DNA of 64,000 bases from Methylobacterium sp. 10 (GTDB lineage: Bacteria; Pseudomonadota; Alphaproteobacteria; Rhizobiales; Beijerinckiaceae): the NCBI RefSeq assembly GCF_000519085.1, contig NZ_KI912577.1:3776035-3840034 (forward strand), in the 5' to 3' direction. Made by a program: the position numbers and the translations under genes. The number at the start of each line of letters is the position of its first letter. The stretch's first letter is position 1. Of the stretch, positions 46,003 to 55,079 are shown one piece after another. The notes below the pieces were generated by a model. The model was not told the DNA's origin. It worked only from the letters and a program-made list of their open reading frames with translations, and searched no databases.

Positions 46003-46094
46003 CGCGTATGGCCGCCCGTGTCTCGCCGTTCCCTCGATGGCGAGCGATAGCGCAATCCGACCCGGCGTCCAGGCCCATCACGGCCTGGGGCGGT

Positions 46095-46301
46095 TCAAAG
46101 GTCTTTCGGCAGGCTCTCCCGCGCCGCGCAGCGCCACCGCGTCACGTGCCATTCGGAGTGGCTCTCCTGCCAGGTGGCGAGCGCGCTCTGCGCGGTGCGC
46201 AGGCAGATGAACGGGTTCGTCGCCTCGTAGGACAAGGATATCCTGTCCTCCTTGCACTGGGAGGGCTGCGCCGCGAGGCAGATGGAGAGCAGGATCAGCA
46301 T
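46095..46301 (-). CDS. Small secreted cysteine-containing protein, unknown
   Basis: A 68-residue product with a short signal peptide (MLILLSICLAAQPSQC) and conserved-looking motifs FICLRTAQSALATWQ and HVTRWRCA with two cysteines in the mature part. Family not recognised. The ATG at 46301 lacks a strong ribosome site; a TTG at 46331 would extend it. It lies downstream of topA on the same strand. Confidence 0.5.
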   Translation of the reverse strand: MLILLSICLAAQPSQCKEDRISLSYEATNPFICLRTAQSALATWQESHSEWHVTRWRCAARESLPKDL

Positions 46302-46673
46302 GGGGCGAAAGCCTCGGGCCGGGAAGGACAATCCGGCAATTCTCCGTCAGGCCGGCGGCTGGACGCAAGAGCGGAGTAGGGCCCCTTGTGCGAAGGGTTG
46401 TCGCGGAGGCGGGGCCGTCGAGCGCATCCCCGCTCGCGGGGAGAGGGCCGCGACGACCCCGTCGTCGGCGCGGCGAGGCGGCAGCCGAGGGTAGAGGGGG
46501 CGATACAGGACGAGCCTCTACCGGAAGCGCCCCCTCACCGTCGCTCCGGCTTCGCCTGCGCTCACCGAAGGCATGGCAGGGCGCATCTCCCTCTCCCCGC
46601 TTGCGGGGAGAGGGAGATGCGCCCTGCCATTGCGCCGGTCTCGACCCCAGGGGAGGAGAGGCGCGTCGACAGA
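46302..46673. other. Repeat-rich gap between topA and the small secreted gene
   Basis: These 372 bases hold no gene with family signals. They contain GC-rich palindromes: the long hairpin at 46573-46630 and a smaller CCCCGCTCGCGGGG stem near 46427, with the phrase CTCACCG around 46525 that looks like decayed repeat sequence. Confidence 0.55.
46573..46630. repeat. Perfect 28-bp-arm palindrome downstream of topA
   Basis: Arms 46573-46600 and 46603-46630 are perfectly complementary over 28 bases with only two bases between them. It lies 44 bases past the topA stop and could act as a terminator or end-protecting stem for topA mRNA, or be a mobile palindromic repeat. The core CTCCCTCTCC/GGAGAGGGAG is shared with repeats elsewhere in the window. 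Confidence 0.85.
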
Positions 46674-49400
46674 TCAAGCCTTCTTGCGCGCGGCCGGCTT
46701 CTTTGCCGTGGTGGTCTTCGCAGCAGTCGCCGTGCTCTTCGCCGCCGTCCCGGCTGCCGCCTTGGTCCCCGCCGCCTTCTTGGCGGGAGCCTTTGCCGTC
46801 CCCGCCTTGGCGGTCGTCTTCGACGCAGTCTTGCGGGCCGGGGCCTTCTTCTTGCCGCCGCCCGCCGCTTCGCGGGCGGCGATCAGTTCGAGGGCCTGGG
46901 GCAGGGCGATGTCCTCGGCCGCCAGGGTCTTGGGCAGCGTTGCGTTGGTGGTGCCGTCGGTGACGTAGGGGCCGTACTTGCCCGACTTCACCACGATGGC
47001 CTTGCCGGTCTCGGGATGGTCGCCGAGCGACCGGCCGGGGTCGGAGGCCGGGCCGCGACGTCCGCCGCCCTGCTCCTTGGCGACGATGAGGTCGATGGCG
47101 CGGTTGGCGCCGATCTCCAGCACGTCGTCGTCGCGGCCGAGATTGGCGTACATCTTCCCGTGCTGCACGTAAGGACCGAACCGGCCGAGATTGGCCAGGA
47201 TCGGTTCACCGCTCTCGGGGTGCCTCGCCACTTCGCGGGGGAGGGCGAGGAGACGCAGCGCCTTCTCCAGATCGACGTCGGAGGGGCTCAATCCCTTCGG
47301 CAGGGACGAACGCTTGGGCTTGGGAGCCTCCTTGTCGGTGGAGGCTTCACCAAGCTGGACGAAGGGACCGAAGCGTCCGTCGCGCAAGGTAACAGGCATG
47401 CCGGTGACCGGATCGTCGCCGAGCACCCGCGTGCCGGGCTGGCCGCCGCCGGAGGTGCCGTCGCCCTCGCCCTCCACGGCGTTGGCCGCGAGTTGGCGGG
47501 TGTACTTGCACTCGGGGTAGTTCGAGCAGCCGACGAAGGCGCCGAACTTGCCGAGCTTCAGCGAGAGCTGACCGCTGCCGCAGGTCGGGCAGGTGCGGGG
47601 GTTCGAGCCATCCGCTTTCTCGGGGAAGATATGAGCGCCGAGGAGGTCGTTCAGGGCATCGAGCACCTCGGTGACGCGGAGCTCCTTGGTGCCGGAGATC
47701 GCAGCCGAGAAGTCCCGCCAGAAGTCGCGCAGCACCTCGCGCCAGTCGATTTCGGCGTTGGAGACCCGGTCGAGCTGGGTCTCGAGGTCGGCGGTGAAAT
47801 CGTACTCCACATAGCGCTTGAAGAAGCTCTCCAGGAAGCCGGTGACGAGGCGGCCCTTGTCCTCAGCCACCAGGCGCTTCTTCTCGATCCGTACGTATTC
47901 ACGGTCGCGCAGGGTCTGCAGCACGGCGGCATAGGTCGAGGGCCGGCCGATGCCGAGTTCCTCCATTCGCTTCACGAGGCTGGCCTCGGAGAAGCGCGGC
48001 GGCGGTTCGGTGAAATGCTGGGTCGAGACGATGCGCTCGCGCTTGAGCGCGTCGCCCGCCTTCATGGGCGGCAGGCGCTTGCCGTCCTCGTCTTCCTCGT
48101 CATCCTTGCCTTCCTGGTAGAGGGTGAGGAAGCCGTCGAACTTCACCACCTGGCCGGTGGCGCGCAACTCGATCCTGCGAGGGCCAACGGAGGCGACGAT
48201 GTCGACGGTGGTGCGCTCCAGCTCGGCCGATTCCATCTGGCTCGCCACCGTGCGGGTCCAGATCAGGTCGTAGAGCTTGGCCTGCTCCGCATCCACATAG
48301 CGGGCTACGGACTTCGGTAGCCGGCTCATATCCGTGGGACGCACCGCCTCATGGGCCTCCTGCGCGTTCTTGGCCTTGGCGCTGTAACGGCGCGGAACGT
48401 TGGGGAGATAGCGCTCGCCGTATTCCTTGCCGATGACGCGGCGCGCGTCGGCGATGGCCTCGGGGGCCATGTCGACGCCGTCGGTCCGCATGTAGGTGAT
48501 GAGGCCTACGGTCTCGCCGCCGATCTCGACGCCCTCGTAGAGTTTCTGCGCCGCCCGCATGGTCTGGGCCGGCGCCATCCCGAGCTTGCGCGAGGCCTCC
48601 TGCTGGAGCGTGGACGTGGTGAAGGGCGGGGCGGGGTGACGCTTGGCGGGCTTCGCCTCAACGCTGCCGACCTGGAACGTGGCCAGTTCGAGGTCGCGCT
48701 TGAACGCGGCGGCGTCCTCGCCGTTGCCGACGTCGAGACGCTGGATGCGCTTGCCGTCGGCACCCACGAGACGCGCCTCGAACACGGCGCCGTCCTGGGT
48801 CACCAGGGTCGCCACCAGCGACCAGTACTCGCGGGGCTTGAACGTCTCAATTTCGCGCTCGCGCTCGCAGACGAGGCGAAGCGCCACGGACTGGACGCGG
48901 CCGGCCGAACGGGCGCCCGGCAGCTTGCGCCACAGGACCGGCGAGAGGTTGAAGCCGACGAGATAGTCCAGCGCTCGGCGCGCCAGATAGGCGTCCACCA
49001 GGGCTTGGTCGATCTGGCGCGGGTTGCGCATGGCGGTGTCCACCGCCGCCTTGGTGATGGCGTTAAAGGTCACGCGCTCGATCGGCATGCCCTTGATCGC
49101 CTTGCGGGCGTTAAGGGCCTCGACCACGTGCCAGGAGATGGCCTCGCCCTCGCGATCCGGATCGGTGGCGAGGATCAGGCCGTCGGCGCCCTTGAGTGCC
49201 CTGACGATCTCCGAGACGCGCTTCGAGCCGCGGTCGTCGAGCTCCCACAGCATGCGGAAATCGGCCTCCGGGTCGACGGAGCCGTCCTTGGCGGGAAGGT
49301 CGCGGATATGGCCGAACGAGGCGAGCACCTCATAGTCGCGGCCGAGATACTTGTTGATCGTCTTGGCCTTGGCCGGCGACTCGACGACGACGACTTTCAT
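46674..49400 (-). CDS. topA: DNA topoisomerase I
   Basis: Type IA topoisomerase that relaxes negative supercoils. The 908-residue protein has the TOPRIM start VVVESPAKAKTI, the DPDREGEAISWH motif, the catalytic Tyr region GLITYMRTDG (near residue 312), a C4 zinc finger CPTCGSGQLSLKLGKFGAFVGC near residue 604, and further C-terminal strand-binding repeats (GRFGPFVQLG, GRFGPYVQHG, GKYGPYVTDG). The last 65 residues are Ala/Lys-rich, as in many alphaproteobacterial enzymes. ATG at 49400. Confidence 0.97.
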   Translation of the reverse strand: MKVVVVESPAKAKTINKYLGRDYEVLASFGHIRDLPAKDGSVDPEADFRMLWELDDRGSKRVSEIVRALKGADGLILATDPDREGEAISWHVVEALNARKAIKGMPIERVTFNAITKAAVDTAMRNPRQIDQALVDAYLARRALDYLVGFNLSPVLWRKLPGARSAGRVQSVALRLVCEREREIETFKPREYWSLVATLVTQDGAVFEARLVGADGKRIQRLDVGNGEDAAAFKRDLELATFQVGSVEAKPAKRHPAPPFTTSTLQQEASRKLGMAPAQTMRAAQKLYEGVEIGGETVGLITYMRTDGVDMAPEAIADARRVIGKEYGERYLPNVPRRYSAKAKNAQEAHEAVRPTDMSRLPKSVARYVDAEQAKLYDLIWTRTVASQMESAELERTTVDIVASVGPRRIELRATGQVVKFDGFLTLYQEGKDDEEDEDGKRLPPMKAGDALKRERIVSTQHFTEPPPRFSEASLVKRMEELGIGRPSTYAAVLQTLRDREYVRIEKKRLVAEDKGRLVTGFLESFFKRYVEYDFTADLETQLDRVSNAEIDWREVLRDFWRDFSAAISGTKELRVTEVLDALNDLLGAHIFPEKADGSNPRTCPTCGSGQLSLKLGKFGAFVGCSNYPECKYTRQLAANAVEGEGDGTSGGGQPGTRVLGDDPVTGMPVTLRDGRFGPFVQLGEASTDKEAPKPKRSSLPKGLSPSDVDLEKALRLLALPREVARHPESGEPILANLGRFGPYVQHGKMYANLGRDDDVLEIGANRAIDLIVAKEQGGGRRGPASDPGRSLGDHPETGKAIVVKSGKYGPYVTDGTTNATLPKTLAAEDIALPQALELIAAREAAGGGKKKAPARKTASKTTAKAGTAKAPAKKAAGTKAAAGTAAKSTATAAKTTTAKKPAARKKA

Positions 49401-49609
49401 GTGCGGATCAGCCTCTCGTCAGCGCCCGAGCTGCCGCCGGGACTCGCAGCCGGCGGGGTTTCTCCCACCGGGACTCACAGATTGTGTGCAAGACTTCGAA
49501 CGTGGCCTGGCACCATGGCCGGCCCGGCGCTTTGCGGGGGACAAGTGGGTCAAGGGCGCGGGGTTGTCAAATCGGGAGGAGGCGGTGCCGTTGCAAGATG
49601 CGGTACCCG

Positions 49610-50443
49610 TCAGATCCCCGCATACCATTCGTAGCCGCGATCCTCCCAATAGCCGCCCTGGCCGTCGCCGATCCCGGACAGGCCGTCCGCCACCTCGATC
49701 CGCATGACGTATTTGGCGTGCTTGTAGCCGAGCTGGCGCTCGACCCGCAGGCGCAAGGGGGCGCCGTTCGAGACGGGCAGGGGCTTACCGTTCATGTCGT
49801 AGGCCAGGATCGTCTGCGGGTGGAAGGCGTCGGTCAGGTCGATGCTCTCGTAGTACCGGATCGGACGGCCGTTCGGAGCGCCATCGCCGGCCTCTATCTC
49901 CGCCACGTCCCCACCCTCGAGACCGCCACCCGCCATCTCCATCGTGTCGGCGCAATGGAACACGACGTAGCGCGCATTCGGCTTCAGCCTCGCCCGGGTC
50001 AGGACTTCGCCGAGCGGGACGCCCGTCCACTTGCCGATGGCGCTCCATCCCTCGACGCAATCGTGCCGCGTGATCTGGGTCCGGGAGGGCAGGGCACGCA
50101 GGTCCGCGAGGGACAGCTCCTGCGGCTGTTCGACGAGGCCGTCGATCCTCAGTCTGAAGTCCGCGAACCCGGCCTGCGCCAGGGCCTTGTAGCCTTCGTC
50201 CGGAGGGTCGATCGTGCCGTTCGGCTTGAACCAGGGCGAGATGTCGCCCTCGTTGAACTCGTGGGCGAGGGACGTCGGCGTCAGCAGCAAGCGCTGCACG
50301 AACAGGTTGGCATCCTCCCCGAGCGTCAGCGTCCGCCTTCCCCAATCGCTGCCGGCGATGCGGTCGCAGCCGCCGAGGAGGGCGGAACCCAGCAGGCCGG
50401 CCGCGCCGGTGAGGATGCCGCGACGGTCGAATCCGCGCCTCAT
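49610..50443 (-). CDS. Molybdopterin-dependent oxidoreductase, sulfite oxidase/MsrP-like
   Basis: A 277-residue exported protein with an oxidoreductase molybdopterin-binding domain. The molybdenum-ligand Cys is in ITRHDCVEGWSAIGKWTGV (near residue 129). The N-terminus [25 protein letters not shown] combines a twin-arginine-like pair and a lipobox-like LLGGC, so it may be a Tat-exported lipoprotein. The substrate could be sulfite, methionine sulfoxide or another small molecule. Its start overlaps the stop of the cytochrome b gene. Confidence 0.85.
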   Translation of the reverse strand: MRRGFDRRGILTGAAGLLGSALLGGCDRIAGSDWGRRTLTLGEDANLFVQRLLLTPTSLAHEFNEGDISPWFKPNGTIDPPDEGYKALAQAGFADFRLRIDGLVEQPQELSLADLRALPSRTQITRHDCVEGWSAIGKWTGVPLGEVLTRARLKPNARYVVFHCADTMEMAGGGLEGGDVAEIEAGDGAPNGRPIRYYESIDLTDAFHPQTILAYDMNGKPLPVSNGAPLRLRVERQLGYKHAKYVMRIEVADGLSGIGDGQGGYWEDRGYEWYAGI

Positions 50444-51387
50444 CGGATCGTCCCCGGATCGAAGGTCTTGCCCGGATCGGAGGTTCGCGTCGTCTCGATC
50501 ACGAACCAGCCGGTGACCATGCCCCGCATGTTGTTCCAGGCGCCGGAGACCAGCACGAGCGCCACATGGACGAGGGTGAACAGCACGAGCAGGTTCGTGA
50601 CGATGAAATGGATGGTCCGCGCCGATTGCCGCCCGCCGAACAGGGTGGGCAGGGGCAGCACGGCGTTGAAACCCGGCGACATGGCGAGGCCCGTGAGCAG
50701 CATCATTGGCAGGAGGAGGACGATGACGACAAGATAGGTCAGCGTCTGCAGCACGTTGTAGCGCTTGGCCTCATCGCCCTTGGGGAAGGTCAGGGTGAGG
50801 TGCTCCCGAATCGAAGCGCCCAGGTGCCGGACCTCGTCTCTCCGAGGCACGATCCGGCGGCGCAGCTGGCCGCTCTCGATGCCGTAGATGAGGTAGATCA
50901 ATCCGTTGATGACGAAGGCCCAGGCGAACAGGAAGTGCCAGCGCCGCCCGGTGGCGAGGTCCTGGTTCGCCGGCAGGGTGATCCAGGCAGGAAAGGCCCG
51001 GCCCGTACTCTGGCCCTGCGCGGTGGAGAGGCCGAGCCAGCCGGTGGTGTCGATCGCGTGATCGCCGACCCTGACGATCCCCCGCGCCGCGCCCTCCGCC
51101 GTCTCGTCGTTCGTGATGGCGAGGAGCGGCGCGTCGAAGGTCGAGGCCGAGCCCCAGTACAGGGCGGGATGGGCGTTGAAGATCTGCAGCCCGCTCATCA
51201 GCAGCACCGCGAGGCAGGCGAGATTGATCCAATGGGCAGCCCGGATCACCAGGGGGTGACGGAAATGCCAGCGGCGGCGGACCGTATCGATCCGCTCGTC
51301 GGACCGTCTCGTCGTGCTGGCTGCCAAGGGGTGGACTCCGGCCTCGATCACGAATCGCGCCCATCCGGACCCGCCGGAAGGACGCAT
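50440..51387 (-). CDS. Cytochrome b561-type membrane subunit of the molybdenum enzyme
   Basis: A 315-residue inner-membrane protein with about four helices, typical of the cytochrome b/b6 domain that anchors periplasmic molybdoenzymes. His-bearing helices include [39 protein letters not shown] and [22 protein letters not shown]. Overlap with the oxidoreductase gene supports one electron-transfer unit. The N-terminus is uncertain: ATG 51387 has no ribosome site, and the conserved region starts near residue 36. Confidence 0.83.
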   Translation of the reverse strand: MRPSGGSGWARFVIEAGVHPLAASTTRRSDERIDTVRRRWHFRHPLVIRAAHWINLACLAVLLMSGLQIFNAHPALYWGSASTFDAPLLAITNDETAEGAARGIVRVGDHAIDTTGWLGLSTAQGQSTGRAFPAWITLPANQDLATGRRWHFLFAWAFVINGLIYLIYGIESGQLRRRIVPRRDEVRHLGASIREHLTLTFPKGDEAKRYNVLQTLTYLVVIVLLLPMMLLTGLAMSPGFNAVLPLPTLFGGRQSARTIHFIVTNLLVLFTLVHVALVLVSGAWNNMRGMVTGWFVIETTRTSDPGKTFDPGTIR

Positions 51388-51462
51388 TCTATGAGGAGAC
51401 TACGAGCCAGGGGGTAGAAAGGTTACACGCCCCCGTCGCGCGGCAGCGAGCGACCGGTCCCC

Positions 51463-51543
51463 GGCCCATGTCTCCCCCCGGCCCATGTCTCCCCCCGGCC
51501 CATGTCTCCCCCCGGCCCATGTCTCCCCCCGGCCCATGGCTCC
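51463..51543 (+). repeat. 17-bp tandem repeat upstream of pyrB
   Basis: Four perfect copies of GGCCCATGTCTCCCCCC start at 51463, 51480, 51497 and 51514; a fifth, degenerate copy begins at 51531. The period of 17 is not a multiple of three, so it is not a coding repeat. It lies 42 to 122 bases before the pyrB start, inside its probable leader or promoter, and may vary in copy number. Confidence 0.9.
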
Positions 51544-51584
51544 TTGCCGCTCCCCATCCACCTCCCTATAGCCATGGTCCCAGA

Positions 51585-52529
51585 ATGACCGCCGCACCCG
51601 CCTCCTTCCCCCATCGGCACCTCCTCGGCATCGAGGGGCTGACCCGCCCCGACATCGAGGCCCTCCTCGACCGGGCGGAGGATGCCGTGGCGCTCTCCCG
51701 CCAGGTGGAGAAGAAGCGCACCACCCTGCGCGGCCGCACCCAGATCAACCTGTTCTTCGAGCCCTCGACCCGGACCCAGAGTTCGTTCGAACTCGCGGGC
51801 AAGCGTCTCGGCGCCGACGTGATGAACATGTCGGTGGCCTCCTCCTCGGTGAAGAAGGGCGAGACCCTCATCGACACGGCCGCCACCCTCAACGCCATGC
51901 GGCCCGACATCATCGTCGTGCGCCACCACGCGGCCGGCGCCGTGCATCTCCTGGCCCGCAAGGTCGATTGTTCAGTGGTCAATGCCGGCGACGGCGCCCA
52001 CGAGCACCCGACCCAGGCCCTCCTCGACGCGCTGACCATCCGCCGCAACAAGGGGCGGATCGAAGGGCTGCGGGTCGCAATCTGCGGCGACGTCCTGCAT
52101 TCCCGCGTCGCCCGCTCCAACATCATCCTCCTTCAGGCGCTCGGCGCCCGCGTGCGGGTCATCGGCCCCTCGACGCTGCTGCCCACCGGGATCGAGCGCT
52201 TCGGCGTCGAGGTCTTCACCGACATGCGCAAGGGCCTCGAGGGCTGCGACATCGTGATGATGCTGCGGCTCCAGCGCGAGCGCATGAACGGCTCCTTCGT
52301 GCCCTCGGTGAAGGAGTACTTCCGCTATTTCGGCCTCGACGCCGAGAAGCTGGCCCTGGCGAGCCCCGACGCCCTGGTGATGCATCCCGGCCCCATGAAC
52401 CGCGGTGTCGAGATCTCGTCCGAGATCGCCGACGGGGCGCAATCCCTGATCCGCGAGCAGGTGGAGATGGGGGTCGCCGTCCGCATGGCGGTTCTCGAAG
52501 CCCTCGCGACGCATTTGCCGAACGCGTGA
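51585..52529 (+). CDS. pyrB: Aspartate carbamoyltransferase catalytic subunit
   Basis: Joins carbamoyl phosphate and aspartate in pyrimidine synthesis. The 314-residue protein has the carbamoyl phosphate site [48 protein letters not shown] and the aspartate-site [11 protein letters not shown]. The ATG at 51585 gives the normal length; the frame is open back to 51468 only because the tandem repeats have no stop. There is no pyrI regulatory chain nearby, as usual for this class that pairs with a DHOase-like PyrC. Confidence 0.96.
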   Translation: MTAAPASFPHRHLLGIEGLTRPDIEALLDRAEDAVALSRQVEKKRTTLRGRTQINLFFEPSTRTQSSFELAGKRLGADVMNMSVASSSVKKGETLIDTAATLNAMRPDIIVVRHHAAGAVHLLARKVDCSVVNAGDGAHEHPTQALLDALTIRRNKGRIEGLRVAICGDVLHSRVARSNIILLQALGARVRVIGPSTLLPTGIERFGVEVFTDMRKGLEGCDIVMMLRLQRERMNGSFVPSVKEYFRYFGLDAEKLALASPDALVMHPGPMNRGVEISSEIADGAQSLIREQVEMGVAVRMAVLEALATHLPNA

Positions 52530-52542
52530 GCTGGGGCGTCCC

Positions 52543-52749
52543 ATGCCGCCACGCACCTTCGACTTGGACATCCGGGCCATCCGGAAACGTCTCGAGGGAG
52601 AGGGCTGGACCGTGCGGGTAGCGACCGGAGACCACGACGTCTACAAACATCCGCAGAAGCCAGGGCGTATTCCGGTGCCGCGTGGACGGGGAGACCTGCC
52701 GCTCGGCGCGGCCCGAAACATCGCCCGCTCGGCTGGCTGGCTTGTCTGA
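52543..52749 (+). CDS. hicA: HicA-like toxin
   Basis: A 68-residue YcfA/HicA-family mRNA interferase with a double-stranded RNA-binding-like fold. The segment ATGDHDVYKHPQ with the probable catalytic His31, and VPRGRGDLPLGAARNIARSAG, match the family. It starts 13 bases after pyrB, on the same strand, and is followed by the HicB gene. A GGGGCG segment is the best ribosome site. Confidence 0.85.
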   Translation: MPPRTFDLDIRAIRKRLEGEGWTVRVATGDHDVYKHPQKPGRIPVPRGRGDLPLGAARNIARSAGWLV

Positions 52750-52762
52750 GAGGGATGGAGCG

Positions 52763-53053
52763 ATGATCCGGTATCTCGGCATCCTTGAGAAGGACCCAGG
52801 GTCCTTGTGGGGAATCTGGTTTCCCGACCTGCCCGGCTGCGGTACCGCAGGCGAGACGGCGGACATCGCTCTTGATCGGGCGCCGGAGGCCTTGCGGCTC
52901 TGGATCGAAGACGCCCAGGCCGACAACGAGGCGCTGCCGCCGTCGCGGTCTATCGAAGACCTGCGGAGCGATGCGGACGTACAGCAGGCATTGTCGCTGG
53001 GGCATGCGGTCATCGTCGTCCAAGTCCCAGAACTCGAACGATTAGCAGGTTAG
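52763..53053 (+). CDS. hicB: HicB-like antitoxin
   Basis: A 96-residue HicB-family antitoxin that binds and blocks HicA. WGIWFPDLPGCGTAGETADIALD is the typical N-terminal pattern. There is no separate C-terminal DNA-binding domain of the usual ribbon-helix-helix kind that I can recognise, so autoregulation may be absent or depend on a short tail. The ATG at 52763 is preceded by GGGATGGAG. It ends 82 bases before pyrC. Confidence 0.84.
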   Translation: MIRYLGILEKDPGSLWGIWFPDLPGCGTAGETADIALDRAPEALRLWIEDAQADNEALPPSRSIEDLRSDADVQQALSLGHAVIVVQVPELERLAG

Positions 53054-53135
53054 TGGTGCTTCGAATGTATCCTGACGGCGACCCGGGTTCAGAGTCTGCC
53101 TGCGACGGCCCAATCTCCGCGGAAGGGGGAGGGTT

Positions 53136-54449
53136 TTGACCATTCGCCCACTCCTGCTCGCCAATGCCAGCCTCCTCGATCCGGCCACGAGCCGCGAGGG
53201 GCCGGGGCATATCCTCGTCCGCGACGGCCGCATCGCAGACATCGCCTGGGGCGCGTCACCCGCCGCCCCCGAGGGCGCCGAGATCGTCGATTGCGGCGGG
53301 CATGTCCTGAGCCCCGGCCTCATGGATCTCCGCGCCTTCGTCGGCGAGCCGGGGGCCGAGCACCGCGAGACCCTGGCCAGCGCCAGCGCGGCGGCGGCGG
53401 CCGGCGGGGTCACCACCCTCGTCTGCATGCCGGACACCAACCCAGTCATCGACGGGCCGGCCATCGTCGATTTCGTCCTGCGCCGCGCCCGTGACACGGC
53501 CTGTGTCACCGTCCTGCCCGCCGCCGCCATCACCAAGGGGCTGGCGGGCCAGGAGATGACCGAGTTCGGCCTCCTGCAGGAGGCGGGAGCCGTCGTCTTC
53601 ACCGACGGCCTCAAGGCCGTGCGCAACGCCCAGGTGATGCGCCGCGCCCTCACCTATGCCCGCGATTTCGGCGCCCTGCTGATGCAGCACGTGGAGGAAC
53701 CCGACCTCGTCGGCGAGGGCGTGATGAACGAGGGCGAGATGGCCTCGCGACTCGGCCTCGTCGGCATCCCGCGGGAGGCCGAGACGGTGATGCTGGAGCG
53801 CGACATCCGCCTCGTGCGTCTCACCGGCGGCCGCTACCACGCCGCCATGATCTCCTGTGCCGATTCGGTGGAGATCGTGCGGCGGGCCAAGCACGACGGC
53901 CTGCCCGTCACCTGCGGCGCCTCGGTGAACAACCTCGTCCTCAACGAGGGGGATATCGGCCATTACCGTACCTTCTGCCGGCTCTCGCCCCCGCTGCGGC
54001 ACGAGACCGACCGCCTCGCCCTGGTGGAGGCCCTGAACGAGGGGGTGATCGACGTCATCGTCTCCGACCACAACCCGCAGGACGTCGAGACCAAGCGCCT
54101 GCCCTTCGCCGAGGCCGCCGACGGGGCGCTCGGCATCGAGACCCTGCTCGGCGCGGCGCTCCGCCTCGTCCATACCGGCGACGTGGCGCTGCCGCGCCTG
54201 CTGGAGGCCCTCACCGTCACCCCGGCCGCGATCCTGCGGCGTGAGGCCGGACGTCTCGCCGTCGGCGCGCCGGCCGATCTGGTGCTGATCGATCCCGACC
54301 TGCCCTACGTGCTCGACAAGCGGCGCCTGAAGTCGCGCTCGAAGAACTCGCCCTTCGACGAGGCGCGGCTGCAGGGCGCGGCCGTGCTGACCCTGGTCGG
54401 CGGGCGCATCGTTTTTCGAGCCGTGCAGGATGCGGAGACGGCGGCGTGA
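53136..54449 (+). CDS. pyrC: Dihydroorotase-like protein, probably non-catalytic PyrC
   Basis: A 437-residue amidohydrolase-fold protein of the dihydroorotase family, starting with TTG at 53136 after AGGGGGAGG. In active type I enzymes the first strand ends in DxHxH; here it reads [14 protein letters not shown], so both His ligands are replaced. The later APH motif is replaced ([11 protein letters not shown]). This suggests a pseudo-dihydroorotase that supports PyrB assembly, as known for Pseudomonas and other species, with the active enzyme encoded elsewhere. The pyrimidine role is inferred from its pyrB neighbour. Confidence 0.88.
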   Translation: MTIRPLLLANASLLDPATSREGPGHILVRDGRIADIAWGASPAAPEGAEIVDCGGHVLSPGLMDLRAFVGEPGAEHRETLASASAAAAAGGVTTLVCMPDTNPVIDGPAIVDFVLRRARDTACVTVLPAAAITKGLAGQEMTEFGLLQEAGAVVFTDGLKAVRNAQVMRRALTYARDFGALLMQHVEEPDLVGEGVMNEGEMASRLGLVGIPREAETVMLERDIRLVRLTGGRYHAAMISCADSVEIVRRAKHDGLPVTCGASVNNLVLNEGDIGHYRTFCRLSPPLRHETDRLALVEALNEGVIDVIVSDHNPQDVETKRLPFAEAADGALGIETLLGAALRLVHTGDVALPRLLEALTVTPAAILRREAGRLAVGAPADLVLIDPDLPYVLDKRRLKSRSKNSPFDEARLQGAAVLTLVGGRIVFRAVQDAETAA

Positions 54450-55054
54450 CCCTTCTCCTCGATGCCGGCTGGCCTCTCCTGCTCGCGAGCCTGGCCGGCG
54501 GCTACCTCGCCGGCTCGATCCCGTTCGGCCTGATCGTCACCCGCCTCGCCGGCCTCGGCGATGTGCGGGCCATCGGCTCGGGTAATATCGGCGCCACCAA
54601 CGTGCTGCGCACCGGCCGGAAAAGCCTCGCCGCCGCGACCCTGCTCGGCGACGCGCTGAAGGGCACCCTCGCCGTGCTGGTCATGAAACAGTTCGGCGAG
54701 GGCGCCGCCCTGGCGGCCGGGCTCGGCGCCTTCCTCGGCCACCTCTTCCCGGTCTGGCTCGGGTTCAGGGGCGGCAAGGGCGTCGCCACCTTCCTCGGCG
54801 TGCTCCTCGCCTTCAGCCCCATCGGGCTCGCCGCCTTCGCGGCGATCTGGCTCGGCCTCGCCTTTACCCTGAAATACTCCTCCCTGGCGGCGCTCGCCGC
54901 CTCCGCCGCGACGCCCATCGTCCTGTGGGCGGCGGGACAGCCTGCGGTTGCGTTGCTCTTCCTCGTGCTCGCGATCCTGCTATGGTGGAAGCACGCTCCC
55001 AACATCCGCCGACTGCGCGACGGCTCCGAGGGGCGGATCGGACAGAAGGGCTGA
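54446..55054 (+). CDS. plsY: Glycerol-3-phosphate acyltransferase PlsY
   Basis: An inner-membrane enzyme of 202 residues that acylates glycerol-3-phosphate using acyl-phosphate in phospholipid synthesis. Its motifs are [28 protein letters not shown] and [18 protein letters not shown], with five hydrophobic segments. The GTG at 54446 overlaps the pyrC stop (GTGA). Confidence 0.95.
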   Translation: MTLLLDAGWPLLLASLAGGYLAGSIPFGLIVTRLAGLGDVRAIGSGNIGATNVLRTGRKSLAAATLLGDALKGTLAVLVMKQFGEGAALAAGLGAFLGHLFPVWLGFRGGKGVATFLGVLLAFSPIGLAAFAAIWLGLAFTLKYSSLAALAASAATPIVLWAAGQPAVALLFLVLAILLWWKHAPNIRRLRDGSEGRIGQKG

Positions 55055-55079
55055 CCTTCCGTCAAGGGAGGTCCGGGGC

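Noticed and set aside
46386..48320. A 644-codon open frame on the plus strand across topA
   Set aside because: Antisense to the topA C-terminal half; no recognisable domain, and it begins in the repeat-rich gap.
51463..51543. Regular repeats as a possible CRISPR array
   Set aside because: The units are contiguous with no spacers, so this is a simple tandem repeat.
51468..51584. N-terminal extension of pyrB
   Set aside because: This in-frame stretch is the translation of a 17-base repeat, and pyrB family members start near 51585.
54948..55079. N-terminal extension of dprA inside plsY
   Set aside because: A good AGGGAGG site precedes ATG 55080, and the extension has no conserved residues.
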